A DNA stretch of 64,000 bases, taken from positions 11,546,501 through 11,610,500 of the forward strand of contig NZ_CP012673.1 of the NCBI RefSeq assembly GCF_002950945.1. Reading direction: 5' to 3'. The translations under genes were made by a program, and so were the position numbers. The stretch is from Sorangium cellulosum. GTDB taxonomy: Bacteria > Myxococcota_A > Polyangia > Polyangiales > Polyangiaceae. Below the pieces are notes generated by a model that saw only the letters and a list, made by a program, of their open reading frames with translations, ran no database searches and was not told the DNA's origin. This document shows, one piece after another, positions 1-6,717 of this stretch. Positions within the stretch are counted from its first letter, which is position 1; each line of letters opens with the position of its first letter.

Positions 1-1
1 G

Positions 2-157
2 ACCAACGAGGCGGCCAAGGAGTGGATCGCGGGCGCCAAGAAGCAGATCACGTGGCTCACGGCGGAGGACCTGGCGAGCACGATCGCCTTCACGGTCGGC
101 CTCCCGCGCCACGTGAACCTGTCGCACGTCACCATCATGCCGACGCAGCAGGTGTGA
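2..157 (+). CDS. SDR-family oxidoreductase, C-terminal end (5'-truncated by window edge)
   Basis: The window opens inside a reading frame whose last 51 codons end at TGA 155-157. The segment contains LTAEDLASTIAF followed by PRHVNLSHVTIMPTQQ, which matches the C-terminus of YdfG-like NAD(P)-dependent short-chain dehydrogenases, where a helix that picks the reading frame's 'valid residue' region is followed by a short strand ending in PT-Q. The Rossmann and catalytic parts lie outside the window, so substrate cannot be judged. It is followed 27 nt later by the convergent AraC-type regulator gene. Confidence 0.7.
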   Translation, partial: TNEAAKEWIAGAKKQITWLTAEDLASTIAFTVGLPRHVNLSHVTIMPTQQV

Positions 158-184
158 GCGGCGCTCCGGGCGCGCGCCGGCGGG

Positions 185-1018
185 TCAGCGGGCGCGCGCG
201 CTGCGCGCCACCGACGCCGGCGTCACGCCGAGGACGCGGCGCATGCACCGCGCCATGTGGCTCTGGTGCGCGAACCCCGCCTCGAGCGCCACCTGGCTGG
301 CCGGCCGATCGCCGCGCAGGAGCAGCGCCTTCGCGCGCTCCACCCGGCGCTGGATCACGTACTCGTGCACCGGCAGGCCGGTCGACCGCTTGAACAGGGT
401 CTTGAGGTGGGACGTGCTGACCTCGGCGACGCCGGCCAGCCGGTCCAGGGACAGGTCCTGATCGAGGTGCTCCTCGATGTAGGCCGTCACGCGCCCGAGC
501 TGCGGCTTCGACAGCCCGCGCGGCAGGCTGCTCGACGCCCGGAAGCGGCCGAGCAGGTGCACCGCGAGGGCGATGCCCAGGCTCTCCGTGTAGAGCACGC
601 CGCTCGGGTGGCCCGCCCTGCGCTCGGCGTCGAGCGCCCAGGCGATGTGCTCGATCTGCGGATCCCTGATCTGGTGCTGCAGCTCGAGGCCGGCGCGGTC
701 GGGATCGAGCCCCATGTCCGCCGCCGCGCGGCGCAGGAGCGAAGGGGACAGCTGCAAGACGAGCGAGGTGCTGGCGTCGTCCTCGTGCCAGGCGTCCGAG
801 AACCCGGCGGGGAGGACGTCGACGTCGCCCCGCGTGTAGACGAACCGCGAGCGGCCGCAGAACCCTCGGACCGGCGAGCCGGCGTGGATCTTCAGCCGAT
901 GGTCGAGCGCGGGCTCGATCGCGACCACACCCGGCGCGGTCGTGCGCACGTCGAGGCGGAGCCCGAGGTGGGGGCGCGGCGCGCTCGCGGCCTGCTCCTG
1001 TCGTCCGGTGGCTTGCAT
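185..1018 (-). CDS. AraC-family transcriptional regulator
   Basis: A 277-residue protein, the usual AraC/XylS length. The N-terminal ~150 residues form a cupin-like sensor region. The C-terminal ~100 residues carry the two helix-turn-helix units, around LSLDRLAGVAEVSTSHL and PASQVALEAGFAHQSHM. I chose the ATG at 1016-1018 (MQATGRQEQ); the frame stays open further upstream, but that part is Pro/Gly/Arg-rich and does not look coding. It is divergent from the imine-reductase-like gene at 1245 with about 226 nt between them, so it may control that gene and the SDR behind it. That link is inferred from arrangement only. Confidence 0.88.
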   Translation of the reverse strand: MQATGRQEQAASAPRPHLGLRLDVRTTAPGVVAIEPALDHRLKIHAGSPVRGFCGRSRFVYTRGDVDVLPAGFSDAWHEDDASTSLVLQLSPSLLRRAAADMGLDPDRAGLELQHQIRDPQIEHIAWALDAERRAGHPSGVLYTESLGIALAVHLLGRFRASSSLPRGLSKPQLGRVTAYIEEHLDQDLSLDRLAGVAEVSTSHLKTLFKRSTGLPVHEYVIQRRVERAKALLLRGDRPASQVALEAGFAHQSHMARCMRRVLGVTPASVARSARAR

Positions 1019-1244
1019 CCCGCACGAGTATCCACCGGCGCCGGGCCGCGCGCCACGCGGCCGGGCCACCTCGCCCGGTCTCGTCGGCTCCGGGGCCGCC
1101 TCGGCCGACCCGGCCGCCTCGCCCGGCCTCGTCGGACCCGGCCGCCGCGCCCGACCCGGCCGCCCCGACACGGTCGTCCGAACGTGCTCTCCGCGCGTCC
1201 AAACGTGCGCGACGGCCGGGTTCGCAGGCCGCAACCATGGCGGC

Positions 1245-2135
1245 ATGAAAGAAACCAACGCTCTCGGTGATGTCTCGATCCTCGGCCTGGGCTCCATGGG
1301 CATCGCGCTCGCCCGCGCGCTGCTCCAGCGCGGCGCCCGGGTCACCGCCTGGAACCGGACGCGCGCGAAGGCCGAGCCGCTCGCCGCGGAGGGCGCGGCG
1401 CTGGCGTCGAGCCCGGCGCACGCGGTGCAGGCGAGCGCGGTCGTCGTCGTCTGTGTCACCGACTATCCGTCGACGTACGGCGCGCTGGAGGCCCCGGAGG
1501 CCGCCGCCGCGCTCGCGGGCAAGGTGCTCGTCCAGCTGAGCACGGGGAGCCCGCGGGAGGCCCGCGACGCCGAGGCCTGGGCGAGGAAGCGCGGCGCCGA
1601 CTACCTCGACGGCGCCATCCTCGCGATCCCGAGCCAGATCGGGCGGCCCGAGAGCACCATCCTCGCCTCGGGCTCGGAGACGGCGTTCCGGAAGAGCAAG
1701 CCGCTGCTCGAGGGCATGGCCGGGACCGTGACGTACCTCGGGGAGAAGGTCGGCGCGGCGTCCGCCGTGGACCTCGCGTTCCTCTCGCACGTGTTCTCGG
1801 GCCTCGTGGGCTTCTACCACGGCGCGCGCATCATCGAGGCCGAGGGCCTCCGCGTGGCCGACCTCGGCGCCATGTTCGCCGACGTCGCTCCGGCCGTCGG
1901 CGCGATGATCAAGCAGGACGCAGACTCCATCCAGGCCGGGACGTACGAGTCTTCCGAGGCCACGCTGGAGCTCTGCGCGCGGGCCCTCGACCTCCTCCTG
2001 CGTCAGGCCCGGGAAGCGGGGATCGATCCCACGCTCCCGGCGTTCGCCTCGGCGCTCTTCAGGAAGGGAGTCGACGCAGGGTACGGAAACGAGGGGCCTT
2101 CCGCGCTGATCAAGGTGCTCCGTCAGGGCGCCTGA
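1245..2135 (+). CDS. NAD(P)-dependent oxidoreductase, imine reductase/reductive aminase-like
   Basis: A 296-residue member of the 6-phosphogluconate/beta-hydroxyacid dehydrogenase superfamily. The N-terminal Rossmann fold starts with ILGLGSMGIALARALL (GxGxxG). At the site where beta-hydroxyacid dehydrogenases have the catalytic Lys, this protein reads GAASAVDLAFLSH, with an Asp instead. Loss of that Lys is the hallmark of the imine reductase branch, so reduction of C=N bonds with NADPH is the likely reaction. Start ATG 1245 gives MKETNALGDV before the first strand. The next gene (SDR, 2155) begins 19 nt later on the same strand, so the two probably form an operon. Confidence 0.82.
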   Translation: MKETNALGDVSILGLGSMGIALARALLQRGARVTAWNRTRAKAEPLAAEGAALASSPAHAVQASAVVVVCVTDYPSTYGALEAPEAAAALAGKVLVQLSTGSPREARDAEAWARKRGADYLDGAILAIPSQIGRPESTILASGSETAFRKSKPLLEGMAGTVTYLGEKVGAASAVDLAFLSHVFSGLVGFYHGARIIEAEGLRVADLGAMFADVAPAVGAMIKQDADSIQAGTYESSEATLELCARALDLLLRQAREAGIDPTLPAFASALFRKGVDAGYGNEGPSALIKVLRQGA

Positions 2136-2154
2136 GCTGCTGAAAGGACACATC

Positions 2155-2919
2155 ATGAATCGCTACGCCGGAAAGAAGGTCGTCGTCACCGGCGGGCCCC
2201 ACGGCATGGGGCTCGCCACCGTCAAGGCGCTCCTCGACGGGGGCGCCGAGGTGCTGCTCACCGGCCAGAACGAGGCCAACCTCGAGGCGGCGCGGCGTGA
2301 GCTCGGTCCAGAGGCGCACGTCGTGCGCTCCGACACGTCGAGCCTCTCGGACATCGACGCGCTCGGCGCGATCGTGAGAGACAGGCTCGGCGCGATCGAC
2401 CTCCTGTTCGTCAACGCCGGTTTTGCGAGCCTCGGGCCGTTCGATCTGGTGACCGAGGCCTCGTTCGACAAGACCTTCGACATCAACACGAACGGCGCCT
2501 TCTTCACGGTGCATCGCCTCTCGCCGCTGATCCGGGACGGCGGATCCATCGTCGTCACCACCTCCGCCGCGAGCGACGGGGGCACCGCCGGCATGAGCGC
2601 CTATTCCGGGTCGAAGGCCGCGCTCCGCGCGTTCACGCGCGCCTTCGCCGCCGAGCTCCTGCCCCGGAGGATCCGCGTGAACGCGGTGAGCCCGGGGTTC
2701 ATCAAGACGCCGACGATGGGCATCGCCGGGGCCTCCGAGAAGCTGCTCGCGTCTCTCGGGAAGGAGGGCAACGACGTCACCCCCATGAAGCGCATCGGCT
2801 CCCCCGACGAGGTGGCCCGCGCGGTGCTGTTCCTCGCCTTCGAGGCGACCTTCACCACCGGCGCCGAGCTGCCCGTCGACGGCGGCCTAGGTCAGGGCCT
2901 CTTCCTGCCCCACGTGTAG
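2155..2919 (+). CDS. SDR-family oxidoreductase
   Basis: A 254-residue classical short-chain dehydrogenase of standard length. Visible motifs in order: cofactor loop VTGGPHGMGLATVKALL (TGxxxGxG), FVNAGFAS (NAG), the active-site Ser in VTTSAAS, the YxxxK pair in SAYSGSKAALRAF, and the C-terminal TTGAELPVDGGLGQG typical of the family. The start ATG is preceded by GAAAGGACACATC, a fair ribosome site. It follows the imine-reductase-like gene closely and is probably co-transcribed. The substrate cannot be predicted. Confidence 0.88.
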   Translation: MNRYAGKKVVVTGGPHGMGLATVKALLDGGAEVLLTGQNEANLEAARRELGPEAHVVRSDTSSLSDIDALGAIVRDRLGAIDLLFVNAGFASLGPFDLVTEASFDKTFDINTNGAFFTVHRLSPLIRDGGSIVVTTSAASDGGTAGMSAYSGSKAALRAFTRAFAAELLPRRIRVNAVSPGFIKTPTMGIAGASEKLLASLGKEGNDVTPMKRIGSPDEVARAVLFLAFEATFTTGAELPVDGGLGQGLFLPHV

Positions 2920-2998
2920 CGAGGTGACGTGAGCGCTACGACCCGACGCGCTGGCTGGCCTGTGATCGCCGCCGCAGGCTGCGGGTTGCCGTGCCTCG

Positions 2999-3394
2999 TC
3001 AGGCAGGCCGCTCCCGTCGACGAGCATGTTGCTCCAGCCACGCGAGCAATCCGTCACGAGGTAGAGAGCCGGAGGCAAGCGCGAGCATGATGCGCTCCTG
3101 CTCATCGACGTCCGCGTCGAGGCAGTAGCCGTTCAGCATGAGAAAGACCTCCATCGACGCGTGGCCCACGCGCTTGTTCCCGTCGACGAACGGGTGGCCT
3201 TGCACGAGCGAGAAACAAAGCGTCGCCGCCTTGGCGAGGGCGGTGGGATAAAGATCCTCACCTCCGAAGGTCGCCTTCGGCTGGGCCACAGCGGCCTCGA
3301 GCGCACGAAGGTCGCGCACGCCCGCCGCGCCGCCGCTCGCCTCAAGGACCCGCTCGTGGAGGAAGATGACGTCGGGTAAGGTCAAATAACGCAT
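2999..3394 (-). CDS. doc: Death-on-curing (Doc/Fic) family toxin
   Basis: A 131-residue Fic-fold protein of the Doc group. The catalytic loop HPFVDGNKR lies at residues 67-75, with the invariant His67 and the GNKR phosphate-binding stretch. Doc of phage P1 phosphorylates elongation factor Tu; other Fic proteins AMPylate. The N-terminal YLTLPDVIFLHERVL and the helix around FGGEDLYPTALAKAA are also typical. It lies 2 nt behind the small antitoxin gene (stop 3397, start 3394), so the pair is translationally linked, antitoxin first, as in classic type II modules. Confidence 0.88.
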   Translation of the reverse strand: MRYLTLPDVIFLHERVLEASGGAAGVRDLRALEAAVAQPKATFGGEDLYPTALAKAATLCFSLVQGHPFVDGNKRVGHASMEVFLMLNGYCLDADVDEQERIMLALASGSLPRDGLLAWLEQHARRRERPA

Positions 3395-3396
3395 GC

Positions 3397-3591
3397 TCAG
3401 GCGAGCCGCCTGTACAGCTCCGCGTTCTTCTGGAGGACGACCTCGGCAGCATCGCGGAACTCGTCATCCGGGATGGTCAGCAGATCGGCCACAGCGGCAC
3501 GCGCCAGCTCTTCCGGCTGCAGCCCGAGGCTCTTCGCGCGTTCGCGGAGGCGGTCAGCCTGGGAAGGGGACAGGTCGATGGCGAGCTTCAT
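3397..3591 (-). CDS. Antitoxin partner of the Doc toxin
   Basis: A 64-residue protein directly upstream of doc. The first half, MKLAIDLSPSQADRLRERAKSLG, resembles a ribbon-helix-helix type DNA-binding start. The C-terminus VVLQKNAELYRRLA resembles the Phd-type helix that blocks the Fic site of Doc. No standard Phd N-terminal domain is evident, so it may be an RHH-Phd tail combination. It would neutralise the toxin and repress the two-gene operon; both roles are inferred from family knowledge and gene order. Confidence 0.72.
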   Translation of the reverse strand: MKLAIDLSPSQADRLRERAKSLGLQPEELARAAVADLLTIPDDEFRDAAEVVLQKNAELYRRLA

Positions 3592-3665
3592 GGACGTGAT
3601 CCTACCTCGGGCTGCCGTGCGCGTCGACTCGCGCCGGGCGCGGACTTCCCCGAACGGCTCCGGCG

Positions 3666-4025
3666 CTACCCGGCTTTAGCGGCCTCCGCGAAGGCCTTCC
3701 ACGTCGCCTCGGCCGCGCCGACCGCGGCGCGCGCGCCGTCGCGCACGATGGGCGTGCGGAGCAGCAGCGGATCCTCGGCGAGGAGCTCGGCGATCCGCGC
3801 CTCGCTCGGGCCGAGGTGCTGGAGGCCGCGCTCCTTCACCCGCGCGCCGTCCGCGTCGTAGAGCGCGCGCATGCCGCCCACAGCGCGCGCCACGCTCGCG
3901 AGCTCCCCCTTGGAGAGGCCCTTCTCGCGCACGTCGACGACCTGCACCTTGATGCGCCGGTCCGCGAAGAACCGCTGCGCTGCCCGCGTCGCCTTGCACT
4001 TGGCGGTGCCGAATATCTGGATCAT
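3666..4025 (-). CDS. ArsC/Spx-family thioredoxin-fold protein
   Basis: A 119-residue protein, the usual length of the ArsC/Spx/YffB group. The N-terminus MIQIFGTAKCKATRAAQRFF holds one Cys at the position of the ArsC nucleophile (Cys10), and VVDVREKGLSKGEL plus LLAEDPLLLRTPIVRDG match the family's conserved strand and the cis-Pro segment. The resolving cysteines of true arsenate reductases are absent, so a YffB- or Spx-like role is at least as likely as arsenate reduction. It stands alone on the minus strand between the TA pair and hdeD. Confidence 0.75.
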   Translation of the reverse strand: MIQIFGTAKCKATRAAQRFFADRRIKVQVVDVREKGLSKGELASVARAVGGMRALYDADGARVKERGLQHLGPSEARIAELLAEDPLLLRTPIVRDGARAAVGAAEATWKAFAEAAKAG

Positions 4026-4054
4026 ACGCGTCGACGCTCACCTTACCACGCGGC

Positions 4055-4633
4055 TCAGGTCCCGTGGTGGAGAGGACCGGCTCCGCTGCCCACCGCGGCG
4101 GCGCAGAGGGATCGCATCCGGAGGCCGAGCGCGATCAGGAACACGCCGAAGACGAGCGCATAGGCGCCGATCCAGATGACCAGCGCGAGCGCGCCGGCCT
4201 TGGGAGCGATGAACAGGAGCACGCCGACGGCGATGGAGAGCACCCCGGCGAGGCCGAGCAGCCACTCCCCTTCGATGAGCTTGCGGAGCCGGACGGCCGC
4301 GGCGATCTTGAGCACGCCCGTCACGACCGCCCACGCGCCGATCCAGAGGACGAGCGCGACGGCGGTGATGCCGGGCGAGAGCAGCGTGATGAGCGCGACG
4401 CCGATGCTCACGATCCCCTCGAGGAGCAACACCCACCACCGCTGCTCCTCGTAGCCGCCGCGGGCCGCGCCGAGGAGGTTCGTCACGCCCTCCGCCAGGG
4501 CGTACCCGCCGAAGAGCAGGACCAGCGCATAGAGGCTGATCTGCGGCATGGCGATCGCGAGCACGCCGAAGATCATCGCGAGGACGCCGCGGACGACCGG
4601 CACCCACCAGTTTCGAACCATGGAGCTTATCAT
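4055..4633 (-). CDS. HdeD/DUF308 family membrane protein
   Basis: A 192-residue protein made of six hydrophobic segments grouped in three repeats of two. Each repeat has a W-x-L/V pattern and a following GIVSIGVALI- or GVLSIAVGVLL-like turn, the signature of HdeD-type acid-resistance membrane proteins. The start at 4631-4633 has GGAGG 7 nt upstream on the coding strand, which fixes it. It is the downstream neighbour of a small heat-shock protein, and both read leftward, suggesting a shared stress context. The precise function of the family is unknown. Confidence 0.82.
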   Translation of the reverse strand: MISSMVRNWWVPVVRGVLAMIFGVLAIAMPQISLYALVLLFGGYALAEGVTNLLGAARGGYEEQRWWVLLLEGIVSIGVALITLLSPGITAVALVLWIGAWAVVTGVLKIAAAVRLRKLIEGEWLLGLAGVLSIAVGVLLFIAPKAGALALVIWIGAYALVFGVFLIALGLRMRSLCAAAVGSGAGPLHHGT

Positions 4634-4704
4634 GATGTATCCTCCGCCCGGGCATGGACGGGCGGCGACGAGCCGCCGCCCACCCGCGCCGGGACCCCGT
4701 TGAC

Positions 4705-5448
4705 CTAGCTAGGCTGCTGCCCCTTCTCGGGCATCGCCTGATTGCCGTTCGTGCCCGTCCCCTGCGCCGGAGAAGCGCCGCCGGCCTTGATCTGGACCGT
4801 GCGCCCGCGCTGCTGCTGCTGCGGCAGCTTCAGGGCGATCTCGAGCACGCCATTCTCGAACGTGGCGTTCACGTCGTCGGGCTGCACGCCCTGGGGCACC
4901 GGGATGGTGCGCGCGAAGGAGCCATAGCTGCACTCGGTGTAGCTGACGCCCTCGCGCTGCTCCTGGTGCTCCTGCCGGCGCTCGCCCTCGATGAGCAAGG
5001 CATCCTCGAGCAGCTCCACCCGGACGTCGTCCTTCGCCACGCCCGGGAGATCGGCCTTCACGACGAGCTGGCCGCTGCGCTCGCTCACCTCGATGTGCGG
5101 TGACCAGAGGCCGCCGACGGACGACGACAGGGACCGCCCGCCGCCCTGCGGAGCGAGCGAACGGGGCTGGCCGAGCGGCGAGAGCACGCCGCCGAAGCCG
5201 AACTCCTCGAACAGGCGATCCATGTCCTCCATCATCCGGCGCATCATCGAGAACGGGCCGAAGCCGCCGCGCGCCGCGCCGTACCGCCCGAGCTGACTGC
5301 CTCCCTGCTGGCGCTGCAGCCCGGTCGACTGCCCGCCGCCGGCGGCCTGCGAGGGCGCCTGTCCCGCCGTCTGACCGCTCTGCTTGCCTTGCTGCGGCCC
5401 GGCCGTGGAGACCTCCTGACTCGTCTGCTGACGCTGCTGTTCTCTCAT
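4705..5448 (-). CDS. Hsp20/alpha-crystallin family small heat-shock protein
   Basis: A 247-residue protein with a Gln/Gly-rich N-terminal ~80 residues, then an amphipathic stretch with MMRRMMEDMDRLFEEF, then an alpha-crystallin domain (about residues 115-210). Within it, PHIEVSERSGQLVVKADLPG, GVAKDDVRVELLEDALLIEG and the closing FENGVLEIALKLP are classical. The C-terminal tail is unusually long and polar (Gly/Asn/Gln). It would hold unfolded proteins without ATP. The start has AAAGGGGGTTGTC in front of the ATG, a strong ribosome site. The low-complexity N-terminal arm is longer than in typical family members. Confidence 0.88.
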   Translation of the reverse strand: MREQQRQQTSQEVSTAGPQQGKQSGQTAGQAPSQAAGGGQSTGLQRQQGGSQLGRYGAARGGFGPFSMMRRMMEDMDRLFEEFGFGGVLSPLGQPRSLAPQGGGRSLSSSVGGLWSPHIEVSERSGQLVVKADLPGVAKDDVRVELLEDALLIEGERRQEHQEQREGVSYTECSYGSFARTIPVPQGVQPDDVNATFENGVLEIALKLPQQQQRGRTVQIKAGGASPAQGTGTNGNQAMPEKGQQPS

Positions 5449-5764
5449 GACAACCCCCTTTCATGGCGCCTCCAGTGCAAACGCGGTGCCCGCATCTCTG
5501 AGCGTGGCCGCAGCACGAGGCCCGTTGAGCGCCGGCAACATGCTCCGTGCTGCGCCCGCGCGCCCGCACACCACACCGGTACGTACGGCGGCGCGGAGCG
5601 CCACAGCTCACCGGGCGCCCCTGCCCCATCGAGGACGGGGTGCTCAGGCCGAACGGCCGCACCGTCCTCACCTTCTCCGACGAGGGCGGTCTCTGACGCG
5701 GCGCTGACGGCTCAGCGGGCGGCGCTGGGGGAGGCGCTGGGGGAGGCGCGCTGGAGCGGCCGCT
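5449..5764. other. Intergenic region upstream of the Hsp20 gene
   Basis: These 316 nt lie between the Hsp20 gene start and the end of the Fpg/Nei gene, both on the minus strand. The part next to Hsp20 must carry its promoter. I looked for a CIRCE-type inverted repeat and for a sigma-32-like pair and did not see a convincing one. No protein-coding stretch with normal composition is present. Confidence 0.5.
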
Positions 5765-6637
5765 TCACCCCGGCTCGCGCTTGACGCGCCGGAGCTCGCC
5801 GGCGGCGCCCCTCCGCTCCTCCGGCTGGCAGCTCGGGCAGTAGATCGCGTCGTGGCCATGCACGGGCGCGCGCCGGAGCTTGTCGCCGCAGCGCGGGCAC
5901 GGCTGGCCCGGGCGCCCGCGGACCTTCAGGAAATCGCGCAGCTTCTCGTCGAGCGCCGGCGCCCGCTCGGCGATGATCCGGGTCGCGTCGCCGACGACCC
6001 GCACGATCGCCCCGTGCAGGCGGTCCAGCGTCTCCTCGGAGAGGCTCTTGACCGACACCTTCGGGTGGATCTTCGCCTCGAAGAGCGCCTCGTCGGCGTA
6101 CGCGTTCCCCATCGCGTCGAGCGCCGCCTTGTCCATCAGGAGGTCCTTCACCGGATCGCGCCGCCCGCGCGCGACGGCGCGGAACGCCTCGCGCGTGAAC
6201 ACCCGGGGATCGAGGACGTCGAGGCCCACGCGCCCGAGCCCGGGGATCTTGTCGTAGTCGCCCCGCGCGATCACGTACACCTTCCCCATCTGCACCTCGT
6301 CGCGGTACCGGAGCTCGCGCCCGTCCGCGAGCGTCAGCGCGAAGGCGAGATCGGTCGGGATGCGCTGCTCGCCCGGCGGCGCGATCGAGAACCGCCCCGC
6401 CAGCATGGGGGAGATCACGAGGTCGAGCGCCCGCGCCCCGGCGAGCTCGAGCACCACGGCGTGCGCCCTCCGGGTCACACGCGTGATCGTCGCGCCCGGC
6501 AGGAGCTCGTCGAGGCGCTCCGGGAGCAGGATGCGCAGCACGACCGGGCTGTCGGCGCGGGCCCGAGCCACGGCCGCGCCGCGGAGCTCCCGCGCGAGGA
6601 TCGGGACGACGTACTCGAGGTCGGGGCGCTCCGGCAC
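5765..6637 (-). CDS. Fpg/Nei family DNA glycosylase (formamidopyrimidine-DNA glycosylase-like)
   Basis: A 290-residue protein. I chose the GTG at 6635-6637 because it puts Pro-Glu directly after the initiator (VPERPDLEY). In this family the mature N-terminal Pro is the Schiff-base nucleophile and the Glu acts with it. A longer frame from ATG 6721 would bury this Pro. The helix-two-turn-helix part lies near residues 150-230. The C-terminal zinc finger is CPRC...CPSC at residues 247-270, but the usual Arg-rich beta-hairpin reads HGHDAIY, a variation. It removes oxidised bases and cleaves the abasic strand. Confidence 0.87.
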   Translation of the reverse strand: MPERPDLEYVVPILARELRGAAVARARADSPVVLRILLPERLDELLPGATITRVTRRAHAVVLELAGARALDLVISPMLAGRFSIAPPGEQRIPTDLAFALTLADGRELRYRDEVQMGKVYVIARGDYDKIPGLGRVGLDVLDPRVFTREAFRAVARGRRDPVKDLLMDKAALDAMGNAYADEALFEAKIHPKVSVKSLSEETLDRLHGAIVRVVGDATRIIAERAPALDEKLRDFLKVRGRPGQPCPRCGDKLRRAPVHGHDAIYCPSCQPEERRGAAGELRRVKREPG

Positions 6638-6717
6638 CACCCCAGGATACGCGGCTTCGCCCGCAAAGTACCGCGCGCAGACCTCCGGGCACACAGAAAA
6701 AGGGCGGCGCGCGCCGC